A DNA stretch of 64,000 nucleotides, taken from Trogon surrucura. Taxonomy: Eukaryota > Chordata > Aves > Trogoniformes > Trogonidae. Position 1 is the first letter of the stretch; the number at the start of each line of letters is the position of its first letter. The translations under genes and the position numbers were made by a program. Location: the NCBI GenBank assembly GCA_020746105.1, contig CM036617.1, forward strand, positions 135,869,845-135,933,844, written 5' to 3'. This document shows, piece by piece, positions 44,651 to 55,790 of this stretch. A model generated the notes under the pieces. The model saw nothing but the letters and a program-made list of their open reading frames with translations. It was not told the origin of the DNA and did not search any database.

Positions 44651-45907
44651 GTACTTGCCTTATACCCTGAGGGCACAGTTAACAGCTGATTACCGTGTAA
44701 GTAGGGATGTAGTACATCGGTAACATCCGAAAATCTCTGGCAGTTGAGAGGTGGGTCAGTGATGCAACAGAAGCTGCGTCACAACCTAGTAGAAGCAATT
44801 CCCTGACTCCCAGCTTTTGTTTATCCCTAAACTCCTCTCTGCCTTGGCAGTCTGCCTGGGAGGGAAGTTAGCTGACGCTGTTAACCCTGAGAAACCAAGG
44901 CACAGTGGGGTGAAGCGGCTGACCAAGAAGTCCTTTTAATCTTGGAAGTACCTCTGCAGACCTTTGTTCCTTAAATGAGCTTAAAAAAGCTCATTCCAGT
45001 AAGAATCAGTTACTTTTCTGCTAGGAAGGGAGTGCTGGGAGGTCTCGAGCTGTGCCCCCTGTTCATAGTGGGTTTGGGTGTTCTCCCTTTGGGCTTGATG
45101 CAAACACCGAGGTGTCCCTAAGTCACCTTTCTCTATTGCATGTGTTTGCAGATGGACATTTAAGAGAGACGGACTGAGAGTACCTCCACTGGCTGGTGTG
45201 AGTACTGCACAGTATGGCTGCCTGCGGCGTAGCTCAGGGAAAGCGTAGGCAGAGCAGGTGGAAATGCCTCCAGAAAGCTCAGGAATAAGCATTTGCGAAG
45301 ACAGATCTGTGGCTTTCTCTTTAATGGTGCTCCTGCCATTAGCTTCTTTAGCCCTGTGTTCTGGGTCCTGCTGAAGATGGAGCAGTTCCAGGTGTTGCTG
45401 CTCTTTGGCATTCAGATCTCACTGGGTGTGATTTTTCTTCCATCTGCTATCTCTTCACTTCTCAAACAGGACATAAGTCATGTCAGAATATAGCACGGAG
45501 TGATTTGCAGTTGGAAGACTCCACCTGCCACCTGAGCAGGGACTGATTGCCCAGCTGACATCTCTTGGGTTTTGGAGTTTTTCTCGTTCTTTCAGTTTGA
45601 GAATGTATTTGTGCAGCAGTGTTTTATTTTGCCTTCAGGCAGATGTGATATGTTTTTTCTTCCCATTTTCCTCCTGCTGCTCACTGAAAAATCTCCTGAA
45701 ACCAGGAAGAATTTAATATGCACATATGCACACTCCTCAAGAAAACTTGCTACTGAAGTTAACACACAGGCGCTGTGCAGAATGAGTGTCCCATCAAAGA
45801 CTAAATAGCGAGGCGGTCTGGTGGGCTGCGTTAGGAGAAGGGAAGATTCTTGAAACTTGCATGCTTTTCTGATGATCTTTTTTGTGGTTTTGTTTTTCTC
45901 TCCCAAG
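44651..45907. other. Intergenic or intron-like, no gene recognised
   Basis: Lies upstream of the ACOX1 exon. I looked for the preceding ACOX1 exon; only a weak, unconvincing resemblance occurs near 45400-45460. Confidence 0.4.
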
Positions 45908-47165
45908 GCGAGTATTCCAGCCAACGCCCAAATAACTCAAGTGACCCAGCGTGTGAAAGAGCTCTTGGCTAGAATTCGTCCCAATGCCGTGGCGCTAGGA
46001 GACTCCTCTGACTTTCACGACATTCATCTCAGATCTGTGCTTGGCTGGTCTACAAGAACGTGTTTGAGTGGGCAAAGAAATCCCCACTGAACAAAACACA
46101 GGTAAAGAAACTTTATTTCTTCATCTTTAGGTCACGTGTGTCCAGAAACATAACTCAGTTGAGGGTTTTTTAATTCCCATCCGGTGATGTCAGCATGTCA
46201 TTGATGAAGAAGGCAGAAAAGTCCCTAGTGGTTGGGGACCAAAAGTAGCAACCTCCTTCTCTGCTTTCAGTGGACTTTCTTCAGTTACTCGCCTGTGTGT
46301 ATCTCATGTGCAGCCCTGTAGGATGCTTTTGATTTCCTCAGGTGAGGGGAGGAAATCATACTCTCCCTAGAGAAACTGTTGAATAATCTCATCCAATTAA
46401 GAAGGCGTTATCACTTGCTGTTCATTCTGCCTAGTGACAGCAGCTGTGAAAGCCTTCCCTCTTTTCTGGCAAATCTTTCAGTGCCTTCAGGCAGTAGTAA
46501 TGCCTGGAGAAGAAAATAAATTGCTCTTGTGTAGTACTTAAGTGTCAGGTGTTGCATATCTGCCTTAAGGCTGTAGCTACAGTTGAGCTAATAAAAGAAA
46601 CTGAGCTATGAAGAGTCAGTGTCCCTCTTCCAGCAGCCAAACCAGAACTCTAAATCCTGTTTCAGTGGTCTTTCCTGCCTTTGTTGGAGTGGGGCAGATT
46701 GTCTACGATGGGCTTCCCGAGACTGGGATTGTAGTTACATCACACTAGAACTTGCTCAATTTTTTTGTGCTTCTGATGAGGCTTAGGAGCTTCATTACTG
46801 CCCCCTTAGGAGTTCTCTGCCAGTTTTCTTTGAATTAAAATGTCAAAGAATTGTCTGTATGGATGTGAGATTTCTTGCGTTCTTTTTTCTTACAAGAAAG
46901 GCAGTGGGGAAGCTATTTGTCTTGGCTTGTAGTCTCATTCTTTCTGTCGCGTAGACACTCAAATACAAGACTTAGCTGGCTTATTCTTAAATCCCCAAAG
47001 TGCTTCTGATTCAAATTTCCGTGGTATAAAATCACGCTGCAGAACGTAAAGAACTAAAACTTTTTTAAAGCTCAGCCCTGGCCTTGTTGTAACCACTGTC
47101 CTGTCCTCTTACAAGTTCATGAGTCTTTCCACAAACACCTGAAGCCGATGCAAGCCAAGCTGTGA
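45908..47165 (+). pseudogene. ACOX1: ACOX1 3' fragment (peroxisomal acyl-CoA oxidase 1)
   Basis: Two terminal coding exons remain. Exon 45908-46101, after a tctcccaag acceptor and before a GTAAAG donor, reads [19 protein letters not shown] and [13 protein letters not shown], matching the ACOX C-terminal domain. A deletion near 46041 shifts the frame; [13 protein letters not shown] continues in another frame. The last exon, 47115-47165, reads VHESFHKHLKPMQAKL then TGA, the expected end including a terminal peroxisome-targeting-like tripeptide (AKL; mammals have SKL). Its acceptor reads CAA where CAG is expected. Upstream exons are absent. The intact enzyme performs the first step of peroxisomal beta-oxidation; this is a relic. 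Confidence 0.88.
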
Positions 47166-50100
47166 AGCCTGCTGTTTTGTTTGATTATTTTTTTTTCTAA
47201 ATGCACACTTTCCCCGACCTGAAAACTGGGTGTTTGCCTCCTATCTTCAGGCACCTAAATCAAACCTTTGAAATCCTGATGGCTGTAGGACAGTGAATAA
47301 TTGTAGCCTTTCTTGCCACATTGATAAATTGAGGAGGTGTTTGGGGAGAGTGCATAGGAATTGATGCCTGTTTTTAAAGTGCAGTTGTATTGGTAAAATT
47401 AACTTGTTTAATCTGGGAAAGCTTTATGGATTCATACGAGGATTGCTTTTGTGAAGCTGCTAGAGAAAAGCTACTGTCAGCTGGAAAGGTAGCAGGGTTT
47501 TACTACTAAGTAGTTCACAGCCCTCAGGCAGTAGCTTCTAATAAGCAGTTATCTCCTTCCCCAGAAGAGCATCCATGTCTTAGTTTTTTTTAAGAGTAGC
47601 ACCACCTCTCTCCTTGTTTGGCAAATACTTCTGTTATCTGAGGCCTCCTGCATAGTTTTGTGCACGTGAATCTGCACGAGGCCCTACTTTCCTGCTGTGG
47701 CTGGGAGGTAAATACCCGTCCGTCTCTGGAGCTCTGTTCCTTCATCTTCCCAGAAGACATCATCATGTTTTCCAACACATCCTTCTTTCACTGCCCTGCA
47801 GAAACTCCTTTTGCCTGTGTGCCATCTCCACCACTGTCACCTTACTCCTTGTTGCTAGCAGGAAGTCAAATGAGAATATAATGATGCTGCTCCGAAGAGA
47901 AAAAAACCCAACAAACCAACAAGCAGTAGCAATCAGCTGGATGCTGATAATCCATGTTCTGCCCTTCTTTTAACTGTTAGTATTTTAGTAGCACTGTCTC
48001 GGAGCACTTTACAAATGTTAATTATGGTGATTTGATGTGAAAAACCACCTGTTGTGGTAGAAACTGCAAATTTGACCTGCAATGATGAAGCCAGGGTTTG
48101 AGGACAGAAATCAGATGACCAAGGTCCTTGGGTCTTCAGATTGTTCTGGGATGTTCCTCTGGTTTTTAAAGGCATTCTTCAGGAAAAGACAATCCCAAGT
48201 GAAGTATGTCTAGATTTATTTTTTTTTCCCCTACCTATGCATTTCTAAGGAGCTTTCTCTGATTTGCTTATTTTTTTTTTTTTATATTGACCTGGGACTC
48301 ACACAGTGCTGTCTGTATTTAACAGGTGAAATATTTAGCTGACCAGAACCTCCTGATGCCCTGTGAAATCAGTGCAACCACAACAAAGTAAAATTCATGC
48401 TGTTTTTCAACACCAATAACTCTGTCCAGTAATAATAAAACCTCTCTTCACCACAGATAAGAGCAACTTTGAGCTTAAAATGGGAAAAAGCTTCAGCATA
48501 AACCCAAATCCTGCAATTCCGAGGCAACGCTTGAGAAGCTGATTCTTTGAACAGCTTTAGTATCTGTTAGTCTCTAATTTTGGATCGGTTTTCATGAATG
48601 AGTTTTTCCTGGCACTAACTACGATCAGATACAGTGTTCTGCTCTGCTAAACAGAAAGAAATGTTTAATTTTAATTAAAATAGTGAAACTTACCTTTTGG
48701 CTGCTGAGTCTTTCAGGTGGAATGGAACCGCTTGGTTAATAAATGCCAAAAATGTGGTTTTGGACAGAATCTCTGTCTTTCATGCGTTGCCTTCAGCAGT
48801 TCTCGTTTAAAGTAGTGAGTGAAGTAAAACAAATATTCTCAAGTTAGTTGGTTTTTGTCTTGCTTCTAGTCTGACCTTTCTGGCTTTGCTCTACAGCCTT
48901 TTGGGGCAGCCAGCCCAGCCCAGCTCCTGTCCTTACCTCTGCTGCTGCTGCTCGCAGCCACGGGGCAAAGATAGCTGGCCCAGAGGAAAGCTGTCTGGCA
49001 CGTTGCTCGGTGTTCCTGCAGCCCAGGTCAGCAAAACCTGGGTGCTGCCAGCAGCAAAGATGAAGAAACTGTTTGGCAGCAGAAGCTTTGATTCGTAGAA
49101 GCTGTTTCTTTAATGTTGTTTCCCCATTTTTTGGAGTAGATAGCCATGTAATGGCAGGTGCTGTACTTTCTTGCTGAGGGATGTCGTGCTTTTTTTTTTT
49201 TCTTTCATCTTGCTGCAGTAAGTGGTTATGATTCGTGTGTCTTTTGACAAAATGTGATGGTACATTTTCCCGCAGTTGTTGAGCCTCTTCTGCTCAAGTC
49301 TGATTTCGGTGTCAACTGTTTGACACTTGTAAGCTTACACCGTTCTCCTCGAGGAATAGGGACACGAGTGGTCTTTGCCCATGGTTTCAAGTCTGATTTG
49401 AATGATGGGCTCTTAAAAATGCCGCCTTTGGGTGAAGACTGCAGAAGGAGCTTCGTGTGGACTGGCAGCACATGTGGTGAAAGCCATGGCTTCAATGGCT
49501 CGGCAGGTTATAAAACCTCAAAGGCAGACACTTTCTCAGGGATTTTCAGGATGTAACAAGCACAAGCAAACATGGCAGGAGCAGGGCTGGCTTTGTCCTG
49601 GACCCACCTTTGGTAAGCGTGAGCTATTTTGTTTGTTTGTTTTGTTTGTGCTTTTTTTAACCTGAATTTCTGATGTTTGCCATTCACCCTTTCCAGCAGC
49701 GCCCGTGCACCTTGCTGCGATGGGATTTGCCAAATCTCAGCCTTTTGCAGTGATGATCACCAATTCTACCTGATGAAACTCTTTCAGTTTAACCACTAAA
49801 GACTGTAGCTGTAGCTAGAGATAGTCATTTTTGATAGTGAAGAAACACAGTATTAAACACAAAACCCACATAATTTGAGATAATAGTTGAAATCACCTAA
49901 TCTATGCACATTATTAAGGGACTCTTCTTACGGCTCTTATTTTCTAGTATTCATAAATGCACTTGTCTCTTTGATTTGTCAGAGCGTTATATGCTTTTAG
50001 AAGAGAAATTTGTAGATCCTTTGAAGTCAGACCTATTTTAAGCCAACTCTTTTGGAAAACATTGTTCCAGTATATTGTGTCTTGACACAGCTCAGTCTTG

Positions 50101-50534
50101 TAATGCATGAGTGGAGCATGGTCCCAGGCTTTGCAGAAGTCTTAATTACTGTGGCTGTTCTTTCTGGAAGAACCTCACAGATTGGAGTTTTTTTGTGCAG
50201 CAGAAGACCCAGAAATAACAGACAGGAATGTTCACTTTGGGCTCCTCTCTGGAATCAGCATTGTATGGAAGAGATAAAATCACATAGGGAAAAAAAAAAA
50301 AACCAGCTGATCTAGAGCAGTGATCTGGCTGAAAGTGTCCTCTGCTCCTGAAACTATTCATGGCTCAGAGAGGGAAATAGGTAGGGTGGGGGATGTCTTT
50401 CGACTTCGCTGAAGCAAGGACATGGTTATTGTCCAGTTTATTTTTCTTTCTAGCTCTATTTTACTATTTTTCCTTCTCTTGGTTTTTTTTGCTTTGCCTA
50501 ACCTTTCCTGTTGTTTATTGCACACCTCTCGACT
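47166..50534. other. ACOX1 3' flank and unassigned DNA
   Basis: AT-rich with several T runs (48216, 48270, 49191) and an A run (50289-50301). No exon, RNA gene or retroelement domain could be supported. Confidence 0.5.
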
Positions 50535-51326
50535 AGTAGTTGTCCTGGTTTAAACTAAACGAAACCAAATCTGCTCACTGATTTTTATTTTCCAGCTGAG
50601 CCTCTTCTAAAAGGCTGCACATTCTGAAGTTCGCAGCCTGTTTTTGCAGACAGTGTGTGCTGCTGGCAGTGATAACACCTGATGTTTGCAGTCAGCACCT
50701 GGGACTGGGATGCAGAAAGGCTCTTGCTTGTACTTATTCCCGTAGTGCCCAAGGCCACTGCTGGCTCTTGTGTGCCACACTGGGGGAGGGCAGGGAGTGA
50801 GAGGGGTCACAAGAAGTAAAAGGCTGCACCTCTGGGGGGTAATAGACAGGACAGGTGACCAACGGGAGTATTCCATTCCATACACGTAATATTTAGTATA
50901 AATTGAGTGATCACGAGATTTTTTGCCCTTTTTTTCTGCAATGGCTGGTGTCCAGGGAGGGCTCTGTCCGATCTCCTGCTTTTGATCTGGATCCTGAGCT
51001 CCCGAATCCAGCTCCTTTATCCAGCTCCTGCCGCTGACGAGCCTGGGGCTGCCCCGGTGCCGCCGGCTCTGCAGCACCAGTGGGGATTGCTGTTGGGGGA
51101 GAGTCGGGTTTGGTATCGGGCTTGTATATAGTTGTATATAGTTTCTTTATTTTTGTCATTTCACTAGTATTTCCATTATTGTTTCATTAAAGCTGTTCTA
51201 ATTTTTCTCTCCTAACCCGTAAGTCTCTCTGCCTCACTTCCCTTTTCCTTCCCGTTTTGGGGGGGAAGAGGAGGTCAGAGAGCGTCTGTCCGTGTTTAGT
51301 GGCTGGCCTAGCCCTAGCCTGCAACA
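50535..51326 (+). mobile_element. Probable avian ERV LTR, plus strand
   Basis: Begins TGTCCTGGTTTAAACT and ends CTGCAACA. It has a TATA-like tagtataaattg near 50894, an ATTAAA signal near 51187, and a pyrimidine-rich U5 (cctcacttcccttttccttcccg), features typical of abundant avian LTRs. No flanking retroviral genes and no clear target-site duplication. Confidence 0.6.
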
Positions 51327-51381
51327 CGTGGGTAAAAAATTGTGAGAGGAAAAATAAATTTGGCCTAAAATGGGAAGGCCC

Positions 51382-51994
51382 TGTCATGTCCCGACCTTTC
51401 AGGACGTTGACCCAGGTTCGCTGATTCCCAGACCAGGATTAAGGTGACTTACACCAAGGATCCGAAACAGCAGTTTTATTTATCAGTCACCTGACAACGA
51501 GGTGTTTCAATTGCCCGCTCGGCACAATCAACGCACTTCACAACAACTAGTTATTAATAAGCAAGAGAAACCAGCCTTGCCGTAGATAGCTTCCTGTTGA
51601 AGCTAGAAAGAGAGAGAGAAGGAAAGTGATAGAGAAAGGAAAGATCACCACCCCTGGATCCAGCGACGACCACGGCACTCGCAGCAATCCTCTAGTGGCA
51701 GGCAAAGAGCCCCAACTGCCCGGGGTGATCGCTTTTTGTACAGTCAAGTTCCCGCCACAGACCAGGAATGAGGTTGGGGGATGGTGGGGGCTTCTGAGGA
51801 GGGGGGTTACCCTCCCTCTCCCGGTTTCTTGCAGCCACAGCTCCAAGCCCTGTCCACCCCCACAGCTAAACCGGTGCGGGGTTGGGTCAGGGGGCTCAGC
51901 AAAGCGCTCAGTCACCCCCACACAAATGCAAATAGGTGCCAGGCAGGCGGCTCTGGCTTGTTTACTCTTTGAGACATCTATCTAGTCCCTTACA
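51382..51994 (-). mobile_element. Probable ERV LTR, minus strand
   Basis: Begins TGTCATGTCCCG and ends CCCTTACA on the plus strand. On the minus strand AATAAA lies in ataaataaaactgctgttt near 51466-51485. Different family from the LTR just to the left. Confidence 0.5.
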
Positions 51995-52670
51995 GGTCCT
52001 TACCCTGTATTACTCTGTACTTACTGTGTAGCCCATCGTAGTGAGACACGAGTGGTCGAGGCTGGCTGGGGCCTGGGCCAGCAGTCCGGCCCCTTCACTG
52101 CCTGCGCTCCAGCCTCTTGCACTCGGTGCGCAGGAGGCGCCCGTAGGGATCTCGCAGGTGCAAACAGCTTGAGGGCCACAGCTTTCTGCCACATGGGGAC
52201 AACGCGTGGCTCCCCAGCTCAGCTGGCAGAGCTCTGGCGCCCTTCCCACATGCCCTCCCGTGCAAACAGCCGGCACTCCAGGCTCTGCCTGCCTGCTCTG
52301 GCCACCAGCGCTGCCCAGGCCCGTCTTGAGAGCCATGGGGGTGGCAACTGGAGCAGAGGGAGGCTGCCAGAGCAGGACCTTTCCTTGGTGCCCTGTGGTG
52401 CTTGAGGTGGTAGGAAGGCGATTGCCTGCCAGTTGAAGGAGGAGCCCTCTTTCTCAAGGAGGAGCTGCCATTGACAATGAGAAATGGCCAAATGGGCTGC
52501 ACCCCCCACCCCTGCCCACCTTGCACTGATGGAGCCGATGGGGCTAGAGAGCCAGGAAGATGGGAGGGTTCGGAGGCAGGGTATATTTAAGATCGAGTTG
52601 TATTTACTGGCATATTCCTCTCCCTATCCTCCTTGGTAAATGCTGGTGGTGAATGGAATCCATGTTTATA
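51995..52670. other. Unassigned GC-rich stretch
   Basis: Minus-strand open frames run through 52095-52526 but have no recognised domain. The short LRDPYGRLLRTE near their end loosely resembles the FSIP2 motif DPYCRLLRT at 57800, too little for a call. Confidence 0.35.
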
Positions 52671-55250
52671 GAATCATAGAATCATAGAACAGTTCAGTCC
52701 AACCATTAACCCTACACTACAAGTTCACCCCTAAACCATGTCACCCAACACCACATCTAAGTAACACTTAAACACATCCAGGGATGGCGACTCAACCACC
52801 TCCCTAGGCAGTCTGTTCCAGTGTCTGACCACTCTTTCCGTGAAGAATTTCTTCCTAATGTCCAGTCTAAACTTGCCCTGTTGCAACTTGAACCCATTCC
52901 CCCTGGTTCTGTCCCTAATTACCTGTGAGAAGAGACCAGCACCAACCTCTCTACAATGTCCTTTCAAGTAATTGTAGAGCATGATGAGGTCCCCCCTCAG
53001 CCTTCTCTTCCTTAAACTGAACAGTCCCAGCTCCCTCAATCGCTCCTCATAAGGTCTGCTCTCCAGGCCCTTCACCAGTTTTGTCGCCCTCTTCTGCACT
53101 CGCTCCAACACCTCGATATCCCTCTTATACTGAGGTGCCCAAAACTGAACACAATACTCAAAGTGTGGCCTCACCAGTGCTGAGTACAGGGGGACAATCA
53201 CTTCCCTACTTCTGCTGGTCACACAGTTTCTAACACAAGCCAGGATGCTGTTGGCCTTCTTGGCCACCCGGGCACACTGCTGGCTCATATTCAGCCGGCT
53301 GTCGATTAGAACGCCCAGGTCCTTTTCCACCAGACAGCCCTCCAGCCACCCTTCCCCAAGCCTGTAGTGTTACATGGGGTTGCCGTGACCAAAATGCAGG
53401 ACCCTGCACTTGGCTCTGTTGAAATGCCTGCAGCTGGCCTGGGCCCATCGATCCAGTCTGTCCAGGTCCCTCTGCAGAGCCTTTCTACCCTCCAGCAGAT
53501 CGACACTCCCTCCCAGCTTGGTGTCATCTGCAAACTTGTTGAGGGTGCACTCAATCCCCTCATCAAGATCATTGATGAAGATGTTAAACAGGAGTGGCCC
53601 CAGCACCGAGCCCTGAGGGACACCGCTCGTGACTTGCCGCCAACTGGATTTAACTCCATTGACCACAACTCTCTGGGCCCGGCCATCCAGCCAATGTTTC
53701 ACCCAGCAGAGTATGTGTCCGTCCAAGCCATGGGCAGCCAACTTGGCCATAAGGATGTTGTGGGGGACAGTGTCAAAGGCCTTACTGAAGTCCAGGTACA
53801 CTACATCGACAGCCTTTCCCTCATCCACTAAGCAGGTCACCTTGTTATAGAATGAGATTAGATTTGTCAGGCAGGATCTGCCCCTCATGAATCCATGCTG
53901 ACTGGGCCCGATCTCCCTGTTGGCTTTTAGTTGCTCTGTGATGGCTCTTGAGATTATTCGTTCCATCACCTTTCCCGGTACTGAGGTAAGACTGACAGGT
54001 CTGTAGCTACCAGGATTCTCCTTCCTGCCCTTCTTGAAGATGGGCGTTACATTTGCCAGCCCTCCAGTCCACTGGGGCAGCCCCAGTTAACCAGGACTGC
54101 CGAAAGATGATGGAGAGTGGCTTGGCAACCACATCCCCCAGCTCCCTCAGCACTCTAGGGTGTAATTCATCAGGTCCCATGGATTTATGAGGGTTCAGCT
54201 TATGAAGCAGATCTATAACCATTTCCTCATGGATTACGTATGTCCTATTCTGTTCCTTGTCCCTTTCTTCCAGCTCAGGGGTCTGTGTGCCCAGAGAACA
54301 ACTGATCTTACTGTTGAAGACTGAGGCAAAGAAAGCATTAAGCACCTCAGCTTTTTCCATATCTGTGGTCACTGTATTTCCCTCTGCATCCAACAAAGGA
54401 TGGAGATTTTCCTTAGACCACCTCTTACTGTTAATGTATTTATAGAAACTTTTCTTGTTATTCTTCACCACAGTGGCCATGTTTAGCTCTAGATGGGCTT
54501 CGGCCTTTCTAATTTTCTCCCTGCACAGCTTCACTTTTTGTTTATAATCCTCATAATTTGCCTGCCCCCTCTTCCTTCCCCATAAATTCTCCTTTTGTTC
54601 CTAAGTTCCATCCAAAGCTCTCTGTTCAGCCAGGCTGGTCTCCTTCCCCATCGTCTCATCTTTCGTGACTTAGGTATAGTCAGTTCCTGCACCTTTAAAA
54701 TTAATTCCTTAAAGTATGTCCAGCCTTCCCGGGCTGCCATGCCCTCCAGAACAGCCTCCCAAGCAACTCTCTTAACCATGGACGGGAAGAGACTGAAGTC
54801 AGCCCTCTGGAAGTCCAAGGTGGCAATTCTGCTGAGCCCTCTCCTTACCTCGCCAAAAATGGAGAGCTCTAGCATTACATGATCACTTTGTCCAAGACAG
54901 CCTCTGACAGTTACCTCCCCCACAAGACCTTCTCTATTAACAAGCAGCAAGTCCAGGAGTGCCCTACGCCTCGTTGGCTCCACCACCATCTGTGTCAGGA
55001 AGTTATCTCCCACACACTTCAGAAACCTCCGGGACTGATCCCTCTCTGCTGTATTATATTTCCAGCAGATGTCTGGGAAGTTAAAATCCCCCATGAGAAC
55101 AAGAGAGAGAGTCCATGCAACTTCTCCCAATTGCCTATAAGGTATCTTATCTATTTCTTCATCGTTATCTCCCCAAGTCTCTCTGGTTCTTTACCCATCA
55201 TCCTAAATGATAGATTACTGCCTTCCTTGTGCTTAATCTCAAACCCCTGA
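52671..55250 (-). mobile_element. CR1 LINE, second subfamily, 5'-truncated
   Basis: The 3' tail atagaatcatagaatcatag (52671) differs from the tail of the element at 40561. ORF2 survives in four frames' worth of pieces: 54531-55130 (endonuclease end, [15 protein letters not shown]), 54007-54534 (linker and early RT), 53370-53969 (RT with [14 protein letters not shown] and an intact FADD box), 52731-53330 (C-terminal [17 protein letters not shown]). Frameshifts separate them. The 5' end is lost near 55250. Confidence 0.9.
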
Positions 55251-55790
55251 GCCTTTTTGGTTGAATTATCTCCCTCCATGTCACTGTGGAAATGGGGTTG
55301 GGGGGAGGAGTGAGCTGGAGAACATATGGGTTTTTGTCCCAGTTGGCTTGGAGCATGACAAAGGCCTTCCCAGAGTGAAAGAACTTCCCCAGGAGATCCT
55401 AGAGCTGGAGTCCTCCCTCCCTCCCTCCCTCCACCAGCCCCGCAGCACAGCTTCCTAGAGCAGACAGTGAGGCTGGCTGCTTCTGGTCTCCCAAGGGAAG
55501 ATTCTTGGTAAAATGGGGTCTCAGCGTGCGTGACAGGGGCTGTAGGAGGGAAGAAGAAGAGACACATCACCGCAGGGGACAGGCCCCCACAGCCTGGGCC
55601 TGGCTTCAAGCAAGGCGGGCACGAGCAGATGCTTGTTGGGAAACTTTATTGCCAGCACAGTGGTGTCGGGTCCGTGTGGGCTGCCTGCTGGAGCTGCCCA
55701 GGGGCTCTCCACCACTCTTGCCAAACAGCCGCTCCTCAGCACAGCCTCCACAAACCTCCCAATTGATGATGCCCTCATTGTGTATGCAGG
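55251..55790. other. Spacer between CR1 and FSIP2-like gene
   Basis: No feature supported; a CCTCCCTC run lies at 55412-55430. Confidence 0.4.

Noticed and set aside
45340..45460. Upstream ACOX1 exon before 45908
   Set aside because: A faint resemblance near the codons for LFGIQ needs several indels and has no clear splice borders.
48886..49098. Secreted-protein-like frame with a Leu/Cys-rich start
   Set aside because: 70 codons, no splice context, no family match; low-complexity CTG repeats account for it.
52010..52526. Another FSIP2 exon, from the phrase DPYGRLLRTE on the minus strand
   Set aside because: Only about ten residues match, in a frame without splice sites or the neighbouring FSIP2 motifs.
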